From NCBI GenBank assembly GCA_023055425.1, contig JALGPY010000004.1:114927504-114991503 (forward strand): a stretch of 64,000 bases of DNA, in the 5' to 3' direction. A program made the position numbers and the translations under genes. The notes below the pieces were generated by a model. The model ran no database searches and was not told the origin of the DNA. It was given only the letters and a program-made list of their open reading frames with translations. This DNA comes from Linanthus parryae (Eukaryota > Streptophyta > Magnoliopsida > Ericales > Polemoniaceae). Each line of letters begins with the position of its first letter. Positions within the stretch are counted from its first letter, which is position 1. Positions 30,748-42,634 of this stretch are shown piece by piece.

Positions 30748-31938
30748 TCAAAGCATTGGGGTAATCCATACAGGGTGTGGCTTCACGGATTCAGAGTTGG
30801 TCAGGTACAGAGGACTAAAACTGGAGTCCTTTAAACTAAACACGCCCATATCGTGACCAGACCGTAGACTTAATTTCTGACCTTCGGTAGAATCATCGGT
30901 GTAATAGATCCGATCTCCCTCGTAGCCCATCAGATTCGAACTTGGCAATGAAAAAGATTGATTTGTGCCGATAAACATCGCACCCCCATTCAAGTCCCTG
31001 ACTTCAATCCACCGCCCCTCGGATGCACTTGTGTCCATCTTGAATACCCGGAACATACCAGTCTGGTAAATCAATTGCCGTACGTCACTGCAGAAACTAT
31101 TGTTGTCGTAATCAAATTCATCGCTAGCTTCCGCTTCTTCACCTTGGTTATGTTGTTCTACTGCTTGAGTTGCTGCTTCTCCATGTTCTTCCTCATTAAT
31201 TCTGGATATAACAATTTCTCTACAAATCTGATATACTTCGCCATCCAACTCCACAAAGTACCGCTTTTGAAACTTATATGTATTTATTGGGGGAGGTATA
31301 GCAAGCTGGAGGGGTACGGATTCATCTTCGGTGTTTGCGAGGTCGGATGCATAAACCCTCCCGCAGATGTCCAGTATGAAAAACTTTCCCATGTTAAATA
31401 TTCCGTCAGCGTAAACCCGTGGTCCAGGACCATCTACTGATCTCCAACAAAGGTTCCCGACTTTACAGAAAGCAATCTCGTTATTCCCATAGAAAACCAC
31501 GACGAAGCAGCAGTCAGAGGTTTTGTACAAGGACGGACTTGCGGATAAAACAACCCTGTGGATGTTCCACTTTGACATGTCGTTGTCTAGAGGGTTAGGG
31601 AGGGAACTAGCCGGTGGCAGGTCAATCCGAGCACCGGTGAGAGGGTTATACAAGTAGATATCCATGGCGTTGGTGACCAGGGCAAGCCAACCTTGGTAAG
31701 AACCGCGACAGAGGTGGCGGTGGGGGATGGGTAGAGGGGGCAGATCGTCTCGGTCATGGTGGATGTTTTTGGCTAGTGGTTCAGGTAGGAGGAGTTGGCG
31801 GGTTTGGCCGGTGGTGTTAGAGGTTCCTGGTATGATGAGTACCGGTGGGATGTTGGTGCCACTATATTCGGAGACCACTGATCTCGGCAGTTTGGGTGCG
31901 CCGCCGTGGAATGGTGTGTGATGGGGCACGGCCGCCAT
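30748..31938 (-). CDS. DUF295 protein with deleted F-box
   Basis: 396-aa open frame. After MAAVP the sequence jumps to HHTPFHGGAPKLPRSVVSEY, a damaged end of the F-box (relatives: HHIPFGGVCRQWRSVVSEY), so helix 1 and most of the SKP1-binding motif are gone. The DUF295 domain is complete: SYQGWLALVTNAMDIYLYN, SKWNIHRVVLSASP, FFVVVFYGNNEIAFCKVG-like, an acidic insert (EEHGEAATQAVEQH, DEFDYDNN), FKMDTSASEGRWIEVRDLNGG, YEGDRIYYTDDSTEGQK and a final VWITPML. The coding frame has survived without stops, so it may still be expressed, but SCF function is doubtful. It could be a pseudogene caught early or a DUF295-only protein. Confidence 0.72.
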   Translation of the reverse strand: MAAVPHHTPFHGGAPKLPRSVVSEYSGTNIPPVLIIPGTSNTTGQTRQLLLPEPLAKNIHHDRDDLPPLPIPHRHLCRGSYQGWLALVTNAMDIYLYNPLTGARIDLPPASSLPNPLDNDMSKWNIHRVVLSASPSLYKTSDCCFVVVFYGNNEIAFCKVGNLCWRSVDGPGPRVYADGIFNMGKFFILDICGRVYASDLANTEDESVPLQLAIPPPINTYKFQKRYFVELDGEVYQICREIVISRINEEEHGEAATQAVEQHNQGEEAEASDEFDYDNNSFCSDVRQLIYQTGMFRVFKMDTSASEGRWIEVRDLNGGAMFIGTNQSFSLPSSNLMGYEGDRIYYTDDSTEGQKLSLRSGHDMGVFSLKDSSFSPLYLTNSESVKPHPVWITPML

Positions 31939-32287
31939 AGAGAAAAGAAAGAGAAGACGGAGGAAAAGAGACTCTCTCTTTGTGTTGTATGAGATTCTTC
32001 TGGTGCGGTGATGATACTATTACTACTACTTGCTAGGAGCAACATCACCCATTGTATATTGTTCATCAATTTAAATTTCATGAGCACGCTTTGTTGTTTA
32101 TAGACAATTATAGTCTATTTCATGTTTCTGAATTTTTCACGTGTAAAATTTATTTACATTTTGTTCAACCTATATGCTGAACTTGAAAAGGTTAAGATAC
32201 TATGCAATTTTAGAGGAGTCAATTGCCCATATGAAGCTCCCTCAATCAAAGTGACTCATTAGCAATTGCTTTTAAAAAACTTGAGTG
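31939..32287 (-). other. Leader/promoter region of the DUF295 gene
   Basis: No gene. It holds the 5' flank of 30748-31938, including CT-rich TCTTTCTTTTCTCT near the start when read on the minus strand. Confidence 0.4.
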
Positions 32288-32863
32288 ATTTTAATTAGGG
32301 ATGAAAACGGTTCGGTTTGGTCCGGTTTTGCCACCCATCTGAACAAAACCGCATGTAAGGGTTTGGGCAAAACCCAAACCTAATCCGGACCGTTCATGGC
32401 TCCAAACCTAACCGAACCATGAATGACCGGTTCGGTTAGGTTTTAAACTGCGGTTTCTTGAAATATATTATGTCATTTAAAATTTCTTGTAGTTCATTCA
32501 ACAATCAAATAATTGCTAAAGTTCTATGACGAAAAATTAAAAAATAAAGTAGAAAACATTACATCCTTTCTAGAACTATGTAATGGGTTCGGTTCTGTTT
32601 TGAAGTACATGTTGTATATGATATGTGTAGAAGTTATCAATTTTGATAATTGTATAGCCTAATATGATACATAAACGGTTCGGTTCGGTTTTTACGATTT
32701 TGTGGTATCTCAAACCTAAACCAAACAGTATTATACGGTTTGGAATTTTTGCAAACCTAGACCGAACCGTAATAGCTTCCAAACTGAACCGAACCAAACC
32801 AAACCGCCCTGTTCAGCTCGGATTGCGGATTTCCCGGGTTGAACTTACATCCCTAATTTTAAT
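32288..32863. mobile_element. hAT-type MITE, second family, 8-bp target duplication
   Basis: The element is 32296-32855 (560 bp), flanked by ATTTTAAT (32288-32295, 32856-32863). Its ends are TAGGGATGAAAACGG and (reversed) TAGGGATGTAAGTTC. The body is rich in GGTTCGGTTTGG and its complement, giving long potential hairpins. No coding capacity. A different family from the MITE at 26878. Confidence 0.85.
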
Positions 32864-33192
32864 ACTATTATGCAATTACATTGGGTGCTAAATAAGGCAC
32901 AATACATATGCACTTTCGTAACAATACAAAGCCATCGAAATTGAATTGAGCCGTCAACACAGATCTGTCATTATATAAAAAAAAAAATATGTTAGCTCCA
33001 CAGAGAAAAATTCGGATACATGTACATAGATAGCCATAAAACTGATTTCATATGATCTGTACCAGAAAGTTTACTCTTCCATCCTAGAAAATTTTAGCCA
33101 AACTACCAAAATCCAGAATACAATCCTACATCATCACAAAAGGAAACTAAAATGCTTTAAGATGCAACTGCTGCTACTACATCTTTTGCTTT
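32864..33192. other. 3' flank of the split minus-strand gene
   Basis: AT-rich, no coding signal. Probably contains the 3' untranslated region of the gene ending at 33193. Confidence 0.4.
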
Positions 33193-36100
33193 CTAAGGTT
33201 CCTGGTAAGCTCCCACAACATAACCATAATCCATTTCAAACGGTCGAAGAGTCACATACTCCATCGCCTTAAACTGCTCAGCTTGAAGTTTCTTCACCTC
33301 TGAGGCAAACATTTGCTCCACCGACACAATTAAGTCATGAATGCAGTTTGCCTAAAAAACATAGTGTAAATATTAAAGGACATGCTGTGCAAAGGGAAAA
33401 CAGTACTGGTATATATAATAAATCCTGGAAAACCTCGCAGACGCAGCTTAACAATGATTATGTTTACCCATGGGTACGACGTCCAACAAATGCTCAAGCC
33501 AGTAACTAAACTCATATGAAAATTTGAAAGGAGACCCAAAAGCTGATCCAAGGTCAGCAATGGGCATTTCAAGGTCTCATGAATGAATATGCATATTCAT
33601 GGGAGCATAGCTTTCCCACTTTTTTCCTGACATTGTCCCCCTTTGCTTTCTACCGATCCACATAATAAGGCTACAAAGACAAGTGTTAACTTGAATCGAA
33701 AGCCTTCGTCTGTAAATCACAAAGCAACATACTCATCTAAAAACAAAGATTACTTATCTCATATTCTCATTACTTACATTCGGTATGCAACTAATCATGT
33801 GACAAGTTATTTTACTAAAATACCTACAGATTTGTAACCACTGTCATAATATGATTCATTATATGTCGTTATTTTGCAGATTTGAACTCAAATATCACAA
33901 TAAGCCCACCAAGTCAACGAGGTAATGGATAGTGATTTTATTCCTTCATGAGATCTTTACTCCTCCTTACAAACTTTTAGTTTCAGGAAAAGGGGTGGGT
34001 CAATGATGGTGCAGACTGTCAATTGTAGTATTCAGGAAATCGTGTGTGGTAAGATAAGTTTTCAAGGGGTTAACAATTATTAGATACGCCTGGTCAAGCG
34101 TGGATGGTGTTCTAGGCTTTTAAGGAAAGCCATGGACATTTATTTTTTGAGACATGAGGTTTAGCCTATAGCAATATAACATCGAGTAATATAGGTCATT
34201 GCCATCACCAAAATTTGATGAGGCTAGAGACTGTTGTGTGCATGTATATTTAGGAAGCTCAGTTTGTGTGATCTAGAGTGAAATTACTATTTGTGGGAAA
34301 ATAAAATAATATATTGTATCCTTTGCTTCATTTGTGGGGGCAGAGCCGCAGAGGTGATTGGTGTCTGCAATGAAACATAGAAACACATAAAGAACGCGGT
34401 ATGCGATTTGGAAAAAGGGGAGAAATTGAAATGTGTGGGAAGAACAAGAGATGAATGAGACATCTGACGTGTCATAATTTTCAAAATAATTATTCTTCGG
34501 GCGGAAAGGTAAAGTATAGACGGGGACATGTGCGTGCTGTATGGGCTAAAACAGAGATCTGATCCTCCTTGAGAGTACCTGGTTCGACTTCAGCGAACCT
34601 GGTTTTTAGAATCAATTCAAGAAACATAGTCTCCCAAGTTCAACTTTAATCCCTACAAACAAATCATGTATCTATCTGGTTCTTTTCGCTCATACATACG
34701 TTAATATTGTCAATATTGTTAGCAATAACAAGGGGTGAACTTAACATGTTTATAGATTATAGCTACGAAAGAGTGATCTGCATGGAAGGAAAGTGAAGCA
34801 ACAACCTCAATGAGCTTAAGCATAGTAGCATTAGAAAAATCAGATGTGAAGGTTAAGCATGTATTCGGTAAGTAATCATCTATATCCAAAAATAATTGAC
34901 CGTATAAATGTAGGAAACGCTGCAAATAAAATAACATTGGCGAGTAGCTATCATGCTATTGTGTCAGAGCTCTCGTTATGACCAATAATTGACTTCCTCC
35001 TTGCTAGATTCTGGTATCTTTCACTCTAGGTGTTGTTTTTAAATATTTCTTATGCTCCATAGGGATAAAAACTAACAGACAGGCAATCAAGATAAACGGG
35101 GGCATTAGGGACACCTCATAAAACATTTATAGTTGCAACCAGAGACATGGAATATTTGAATTAAAGTGAAATTCCAATAATTTGAAGTGAAAGCAGTCCA
35201 CACCAATGAGTATCACTCAAAAGAACCCGGTTATCAAAGCTACAGAAGCAAACATGTTAACCACACCCTTAAGTGACATCAAGTCTCCATTCAAATATAA
35301 ATAAACAATGTATCAGAGTCTAAGGGTGGGAACTCAATTATGTCCACTCAAGATTCAGATTCAGAACCATAACCTCTATTCTTTTTAATGATGTGAAATC
35401 ACATATGATAGTTAAAAATATGTACTCACTTTTTTATAACCAGCTAAATGAACTATTAAAAATACCAACTGGTATAAGAAAAACCGATACAAGTTCTTAA
35501 CTCAAATGAACTCATATCCCTTTTCTGGAGTGGTTTTAGGCTAGACGTGATCCCTTTCCTTTGACAAATCCAAAAGAATGAACATACATACACAACGAAG
35601 AGATTGAATCTTATCTTACCTTTATACCTGCTGCACTGCAGATCTTTCATGATTTGTGTCAGACTTCCAGCAACCTGACCCTGCAAGTTATTGCACTATT
35701 TAATGGTCAAGTCATAGCAATCACAATTGAATCCACAAACAAAACATTACTCGTCAATAACCAAAATTGAATCCTCAAAAAAAACATTTCTCATAAATAC
35801 TTTCCTACCTGTATTTTTGTTAACAAAGGAAGAGCAAAATTGAATCCACACAGAAAGTATTTATCATCAATACTTCCCTACCTGGATTTTTGTCATCAAA
35901 GGAAGAGGCGTAGGTTCATGTGATGTGAGAGCATGCGTTGGGCCTGGAGTATGCATCCGGTCTATGCGTCCGTAGGTTCATGCGGTGTGAGAGTATGCGT
36001 TGGTGCTAGAGTACACATCCGGTCTGGAGTATGCATCCGTAAGCGAGAGTGAAGACAAAGAGGTAGGGTTCGGAGTGCATAGACGATATATCACTGTGCA

Positions 36101-39059
36101 ATAAAGAATACCAAGAAATAAAGAATACGGAGATGTAGGAAACGATTCAAAAGAAAACACTTAGAGCAACTAAACGAAACAAAATCTGAAAACGCACCTT
36201 TACCCAACGATCCTACGTCCAAGCAACACAAACACAATGGCCGATACTTGAAGTAGATCAAGGGTGGACGATATGTGAAATCTGAAACTGTGCTACTGAA
36301 GAAACGATCGGGGAGAGGTGTCTAGTGAATCTTTGAAGAGACGTGTCTGCTGAGTTTCTTCCTTTGATAATCCTCTAAGGTTAATAATAGAATGACTCAT
36401 TTTTTAATAAGGGCTTTTAACGGTTTTGTGGATGTCAATGGCATGGTGGATATATAGAAACAAACTTCCTCGATTGGGGGCCAGTGATGATGTGTGCCCT
36501 CCCAAGACAGTCTTCGAATTGAACTTCTCCGAGTTTGTGTTGTTTGACAGTAATTTTTCCATTGATACACCAAGTTGATCATCTAAAAAAGAGAGATTTT
36601 TCTTAGCAGTCTAATTAGTGAATGTTTTATGTCTGGTCGCAGAAAGGGTAGGGGTTTGATGCCTGCTGAGAATTTCTAATGCTGACTGGATTGTAGGATT
36701 CAGCTGCAAGACTTTTGCAGCATATCCCTTTACTGCAGAAGCTTTAGCTTGTCCAGGGACCTGAACCTCGCGTACGTCAGTGCTTGCACTGATTGACAAT
36801 GATTGTGTCCCGTAAGGTGAACATTTATTTAGAAATTTCACATACCTTTTTGGATCTCTGAATGATTGGCATGGGCAGTAGATTTGCTAGGTAAGATTGC
36901 GGAGGTGCCAACGGAGTGTCAAGATTGGCAATGGGCTTCCAGACAATGGAAGAAATAACCTTCAAAATTGATTGGTTATTGCATGACATATAGAAGTTTA
37001 ATAAAATTTGACAAACAAACCCAATAGGTTAATGCACGACGTATCCACAAAAAAACATAAATTGAAGCATCTTCATTAGAGGAAGAAGCGGATAAATCAT
37101 GTCTTGGGAACCTTGGTCTTGGAAGAAAATTTTGTTGGCATTTTGAAAACGAATTAAACGGCATTTCATTTCTGTTTATTGCAACGTTCCAAATGATGAG
37201 TACAAAAATGATTGTTTTTAACATAAAAAGGGAGCAGAGGATGGATAAATATGACGGTTGGTTTCAGGGCAGGATGATGGTGATGCTGGGGAAGATGAGC
37301 GCTTGATGAAATTGCTTGAGGTTGTAACCCGTACAACTTGAAGGCAAGAGAAGCATTGCAACATACAAGCAAGAAATCAAGTACAAATATCAACTTCAAC
37401 TAATCCTGGATTGTAATATAAACAAAATTTTGCAAAACAAACACGTCGTGCTACCATATCTTAAGAAAACTGAATATGGCCAATATATGGGGCTCACAGT
37501 AATTCAATTACTCAATCAATCCAGGAAACTTTGACGTCCGTAACCGATACAAATAAAAAGTACATCAAGAATTTAAGAGACACCAGAGAAGTGTATTAAA
37601 ATTTCAACTCAATTGTGAGCATGGGAAATCATTTAGTCCAATACCTGACATGCATTGCAACCCGAGAAGTCACCGAGAGATGCAAAACAAATTAACTATC
37701 TGGATGGCAGTTCATCGTCATACTATTAGATACCATGTAACAACAATGTAATAAAGCAGGGCCAGAGTAATGAGATATGATAAAAATGTTTGTTATATCT
37801 CTTGCGAGTTAGCTATCGGAAAAATTATCGTATTAAGAAACAAAAACACAAACAAAGCAACAAAAAAGGAAGAGAGACATAAAAAATTGACCCACGGTGT
37901 GGGGGTTGGGGTTTGCTGACCATTGGATCAAGCACGTACTCTGTCGTGGAAACTAATCATAGCCCGCCTACCTCTCTTGATTGCGATCAGCCAATGCGTC
38001 TCCATATTACCTCATGAATGTCGTCTTCGTTGTTCGAATGACCAAGAAAACGCAGTTATAGGAGTAAAATAATGTTTATGCCTTCATGCCTAACAGGAGA
38101 TGAAGATTGTGGAAAGACCAACCTGTATAACCCAAGTGCGTACTGTGAGACTCTTCACATTCAAAGACCGGAAACAATTTCTTTAGTCAAAATTGGATAA
38201 TCATAATGTACAGATTCACCGAAAAGGGTAGCTTCAACAAAAATAGTCTTCTTGTTATGAAAGAAGACTGAGTGAAATAAGGCATCGGGGATTGTATAGG
38301 TTTTCCGAAAATATTAGGAAGTTAGGAGAACCACCAAGATGAGTGAGTGAAGTTAACCAGGGATGATACGCGCAAATTCTGGTCGGAAACCTAACACATA
38401 TATATATTTGATGAGAACTGAGCCTAGCTATCTCATGTAATAGTTAGAATATCATGTTGATTATTGTTTCATTTTGATTACCTTCAATTACAATTAGCAC
38501 AAAAACACTAAAAAAAGCATACTCGGTGAAGGGAGCAAAGAACGATTAAAAAATAAGGGAAAAAACTAAAATATTGATTGAGAGAAACTTTATCATACTA
38601 ATTGTCAACTTCTGTACCAATTGCCATAAGAGAGTCAAGAACATGCTTTTGCTATCACAGGGGCAAGAATAACCTTTTACCAATAAATTTGAACATTAAC
38701 AAATTGAAACAGGGGTTGACGGGAAACAATCGAGGTTTACAACGAAATTTAATAAAACCTGACATACCTGAGTACAGAAAGCTCAAGCGAGGGGCAGCAA
38801 CATTGGATACGAAAGGGGGAGCTTGACCTAACTGAAAAAGACAAAAGCCAACACAAATCCTCTTGCTCTTCTTCAAAGATTTGAAGTTAACAAAAGAGTG
38901 AGAAAGTACCATCAGAAACCGCAATCCTACACCTAATGAACCAATCGATAGAAACAGAGAAGATGAAGCATACCTATTGAACCATGTATATAAAGAAGAA
39001 GAAGTCGTAACAGTGAAGGGGATAGATGGTGAGATTGTTCCGGACTGCAGCCGCAACAT
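33193..39059 (-). CDS. Split gene of unknown function, possibly plastid-targeted
   Basis: Minus-strand gene pieced together from splice signals. The last three exons fit in phase: 35680-35620 (GQVAGSLTQIMKDLQCSRYK), 34879-34806 (DDYLPNTCLTFTSDFSN...) and 33351-33193, which follows a TTTTTTAG acceptor and ends YGYVVGAYQEP-stop. Further likely exons are 36959-36846 (VISSIVWKPIANLDTPL...) and one starting near 36765 (VPGQAKASAVKGYAAK...) with an uncertain donor. A first exon 39059-38974 (MLRLQSGTISPSIPFTVTTS) joins 38827-38768 (SSSPFRIQCCCPSL), which looks like a chloroplast transit peptide. Exons between 38768 and 36959 were not resolved, so the two ends may belong to different genes. I do not recognise the family. 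The exon positions are inference. Confidence 0.4.
35700..36040. repeat. Short tandem duplications inside the split gene
   Basis: Two local repeats. A ~75-bp unit (GTAGGTTCATG(T/C)G(A/G)TGTGAGAG...) is present twice at about 35910-36035. Before it, a degenerate ~100-bp unit with AAAATTGAATCC and ACTT(T/C)CCTACCTG recurs at 35720-35890. Both are non-coding and lie in intron or upstream sequence. Confidence 0.65.
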
Positions 39060-39229
39060 GGAGAATCCTCTTGATCACGGGAATCTGTCATGAAGCACTT
39101 TATTACAAAATAAAGCGAATCTTAGGATTACGAAGACACTTTTGTAATTATAAACTTTGGAGAGCTACTTCCATAATAAGAGATCTTAGGAGTCACTTTT
39201 CTATTCTTCACTCTTTTAAGATAATAAAG

Positions 39230-39261
<32 letters not shown>
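39230..39261. repeat. (TA)n(GA)n microsatellite
   Basis: About seven TA units followed by about nine GA units, upstream of the first exon of the minus-strand gene. Confidence 0.9.
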
Positions 39262-40263
39262 TAGAGTGGATGCGTGATTGTTACGGTCCAACAAGTTAGT
39301 ATGGAAACTAAATCACAACCGGTTTGGGATATACGCTTCACCGACCTTGTTTTACCACAATGGACGCTAATCGAATTTCCATATTGATTTTGGTCATCAT
39401 CATCATGTCCTCCACCGACCTTATTTTACTTGTATGTTTTTTCTTTTTTTTAAACTACCTTTAAGTTGAAGTTTGAAAGTTTTCATTTTAGTCTCCAAAA
39501 AATCAACTCAAAGTCATATAAAATTATACCCCCTCGAAAAAAATGCTTATACCAAAAAGAAAATACTTCATGAAGAAAAATCATATAATAAGTTGGTGAA
39601 AAAGAAAGTACTTCTAAAAAGTTCATGAATCAAAATATGTTTTTGACTAAAATTTTAAGTCAAAATATAAATTGTATAAAGTTTAGAGGTCACTCTGTAA
39701 CTTTGTAACTTTTTAACTGTACCGCTCTGCCTCCAAAATGTTTGTCTTATAGAAGTTTGCTTAAATTTTAAGGTGAACATTTCACTACGGAAACGATAGA
39801 AGAATTGTTTCATCATGTAGTTGTACTATGAAGACACTACAATATTATTAAAGGATTAGGGAGTTCTTGTATCTTTGTACATGTGAAATCTTTACTTTAA
39901 TGTACGTGTAGCGGGATAAACATTTTGAAACATGAAGTGCAGAAATTTTGTGGGTCATATGATAGTAGAATATAAGTAAAGATTTTTGACCCCAAATCTA
40001 TATCCTATTATCAACTTCTATATTATCCTTGCCTAAAATAAAATTTAAAAGTTTTGTGGGTCATATTATATTTTTCATAAATTTTCAAGTATTATAATTT
40101 CTAAGTATGTGTACCTATATATAAGCTACACGTCTCCACCAGCACCCCACCAGCACTCAGTTCATCATAGGTCACCTACGTTTCAGTATGGGCCTAGCAG
40201 GATCAAGTGAAGTTGGACATATATTGCTGCTTATCATAATTATCCATTACATGAACGTACACC
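39262..40263. other. Spacer with no recognised features
   Basis: AT-rich, no coding or structural signal was noticed. Confidence 0.4.
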
Positions 40264-40450
40264 TTGATAAAACAGGGGCGGATTCATGATTTCATGGCAA
40301 TGGAGACCTACTTAGAGAAAAATCAATACTAAAATGGTAAAATTTGAATTTTTTGACGTTGAGTGGGCTATAGTGCAATAATTATGGGGGCTAAATTGGA
40401 AAAAAAATGACAAAACAAGGGCAATTTTAGATCCGTCCCTGTTGATGAAT
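40264..40450. mobile_element. Small MITE (CAGGGGCGGAT ends)
   Basis: The element is 40273-40441 (169 bp). Left end CAGGGGCGGATTCATG, right end reversed CAGGGACGGATCTAAA. Imperfect flanking repeats TTGATAAAA and TTGATGAAT. This end sequence is very common in plant hAT-like MITEs. No coding capacity. Confidence 0.6.
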
Positions 40451-40589
40451 ACATCACCTTAATATGCCCAAGGCACCCAAACTGAAATTGGCTTTCAAAA
40501 CTTATCTCAGAACGTTGCGAGAAGCAACATTCCTAAGATCCCGTAGAAAACCATTACCAAGGAATTGGAGGCTTCCGAGGAAGGACTCG

Positions 40590-40725
40590 TCGATAATTTT
40601 GTGCCTTCTTGGTGTACCACTTGGCCGGTGCCTCAACTACACCTGGGATGACTGGTCTACCAAGTGAAGTCAACCGAGGAAGATCAACAGATGCATCAGA
40701 AAGAGGGTTCTGTAAATACACCTAT
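40590..40725 (-). pseudogene. F-box/DUF295 relic
   Basis: The minus strand reads VYLQNPLSDASVDLPRLTSL and then AKWYTKKA, matching the family block MYLHNPLTGAQIDLP...SKWYIHKA. Traces of the preceding GW-VMVTN block continue to about 40770. Stops follow on both sides. Confidence 0.6.
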
Positions 40726-40779
40726 AAGGATTTGGTAAACACAGTAAAGAACCGCAGTCACTAGTCCTGAGCGCACATT

Positions 40780-41425
40780 GGGTGAGACCCGCGCCCGTAA
40801 TATAGCCTGCAATGCAAACCACAAAGGAGAGTTTAATCCAACCTATGTTGCCATAGCCACGTGGCTCAACTGTTATGCTCGTAAACTTAGATATAACAGG
40901 ACCAAACATCTTATATAGGTGACAGAAAACTATGAAAATTGTAAAAACAATTTTGCTAACATCTCTTAAGTTCTGATTTCTCTTCTACCACTTCATCATT
41001 CTAGTTCATAAAAATAAATAAATAAATAAACAAACAAAATAAAATCCCTGTGAATTTTGAAGTAACTGATCATCAAAAACTACAAGGTGGTGAACAATCT
41101 TAGGATTTTCTTGAAGGATAACCACAGTTTTTCGAACTATTTTGTAGCCTAAATGAGAATTTGGATTCAACAGCTGAATGCATATAACAATATTACAGAA
41201 ATTATAGCAATAACTGAAACTGGAGTTGAAGTTGGAAGAAGATAATATGCAATTAAATATTTTAACTAAACAAATTGCAAGAAGAAAAAGCAAGAAAATG
41301 CACTCCACACGGATAAAATATTTCATAAACTTCGAAAAAACAAACTGATCAGACGTAACAAATGTTCCTTCGAAAACCAGTAAAAAAATCCATCAACTAC
41401 AGAAAACTAAACTGAGATAGTTAAC
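40780..41425. other. Spacer, no gene recognised
   Basis: AT-rich sequence with a short AAAT-repeat near 41010-41030. Probably the 3' flank of the minus-strand DUF295 gene. Confidence 0.4.
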
Positions 41426-42634
41426 TTAAAAACTAATGAGAGTCTGAGGCTGGGTTCTAACACAGTTATCAGAATTCGGAATCATCCATACGGGATGCGG
41501 CTTTGTAGATTCAGAATTAGTCAAGTATAGAGGTTCAAAACTAGAGTCTCCTAAGTGAAACACACCCATATCATTACCAGAGCGTAGATACAATTTCTGA
41601 CCACCAATAGAATCATCCGTGTAATAGATCCGGTCTCCCTTATAGTCCATCAGATTTGAGCTTGACAATGAAAAAGACTGATTTAGGCCTAAAAATACTG
41701 CACCACCATTCAAATCTTTAACTTCAATCCACCTAGGCTCAGAGCCACTTGTATCTAACTTGAATACTTCAAACATAGTGGTCTTGTCTGTGAAGTTGCG
41801 TATACTGTTAGTGATGTTATTATCATAATCGAAATCATCAAACTCATCCAGTTCTCCTCCTCCTCCTCCTCCTCCTCCTCCTCCTCCTCCTTCTTCTTCT
41901 TCTTCTTCTTCTTCTTCTTCTTCTTCTTCTTCTTCTTCTTCTTCTTCTTCTTCTATAGAAGCATCTCTGTGGATTTGAAGCAACTGGCCATCTAACTCCA
42001 CCAAGTACCATCTTTTAATATAGAAAAGGTTCTTGGGAGGCGGAAAGCCATGATCATTCAGTCGCGGTCCACCTGGATTGGTCAGGTCAGAAACATAAAC
42101 CCTTCCAATGGAATCTACTATATAGAACCTGTCCTTGTAAAATATACCGTCAATGTAACCCCATGGTATCGGACCATCTATAACATTCCAAGACTCGTCC
42201 CCAACTTTACAGAAAGCTATCTCACCGCGCCCATAGAAAACTAGAACCAAGCAATCCTCCGAGGAGGGTTTGGACAGAGGAGGACTTGCTGATAGAATAG
42301 CCTTGTGGATATACCACTTTGACATTAGGAGGTCCGCAGGGCGTGGGCGAGGGAGTGAAGTTACTGGTGGGAGATCAATTTGGGCACCGCTAATAGGGTT
42401 GTGCAAAAGCATCTGCATGGAGTTGGTAACCATAACGAGCCAACCTTGGTATGAACCAACACAACGATTCACGTGGGGGACTGAAAGAATTGGCAAATCA
42501 TCGAGATGCTCTCCGTCGATGTTTTTGCCAACTGGGTAGGCTAGGAATCGGCGTGTTTGGCTGCTGGTGCTGCTGCTTCCCGGAATAACTAGACCCGGTA
42601 CGTGTGTTGGAATGTAGATACTTCCGTACTCCAT
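41426..42634 (-). CDS. DUF295 protein lacking the F-box, with Glu/Gly tracts
   Basis: 402-aa open frame starting MEYGSIYIPTHVPG. In the neighbouring copy this motif is preceded by the F-box (VCRQWRSMVMEYRS), so this gene has lost the F-box exactly at the VMEY codons. DUF295 is otherwise complete: RRFLAYPVGKNIDGEH, SYQGWLVMVTNSMQMLLHN, CLVLVFYGRGEIAFCKVGD, FYIVDSIGRVYVSDL, FKLDTSGSEPRWIEVKDLNG, YKGDRIYYTDDSIGGQK. The natural acidic loop has expanded into about 21 Glu followed by about 13 Gly, encoded by simple trinucleotide runs. The C-terminus extends ~15 residues past the usual W(I/M)(T/I)P end. No stops, so possibly expressed; SCF function is unlikely. Confidence 0.72.
   Translation of the reverse strand: MEYGSIYIPTHVPGLVIPGSSSTSSQTRRFLAYPVGKNIDGEHLDDLPILSVPHVNRCVGSYQGWLVMVTNSMQMLLHNPISGAQIDLPPVTSLPRPRPADLLMSKWYIHKAILSASPPLSKPSSEDCLVLVFYGRGEIAFCKVGDESWNVIDGPIPWGYIDGIFYKDRFYIVDSIGRVYVSDLTNPGGPRLNDHGFPPPKNLFYIKRWYLVELDGQLLQIHRDASIEEEEEEEEEEEEEEEEEEEEEGGGGGGGGGGGGELDEFDDFDYDNNITNSIRNFTDKTTMFEVFKLDTSGSEPRWIEVKDLNGGAVFLGLNQSFSLSSSNLMDYKGDRIYYTDDSIGGQKLYLRSGNDMGVFHLGDSSFEPLYLTNSESTKPHPVWMIPNSDNCVRTQPQTLISF
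41853..41953. repeat. (CTC)n(TTC)n microsatellite inside the DUF295 gene
   Basis: About 12 TCC/CTC units followed by about 21 TTC units. On the coding strand these are GAA (Glu) and GAG/GGA-type (Gly-frame) codons. The repeat keeps the reading frame and accounts for the Glu and Gly tracts. Confidence 0.92.

Noticed and set aside
38602..38826. Plus-strand frame opposite the putative transit-peptide exon
   Set aside because: The minus strand has matching splice signals; the plus frame has no recognisable domain or splice context.
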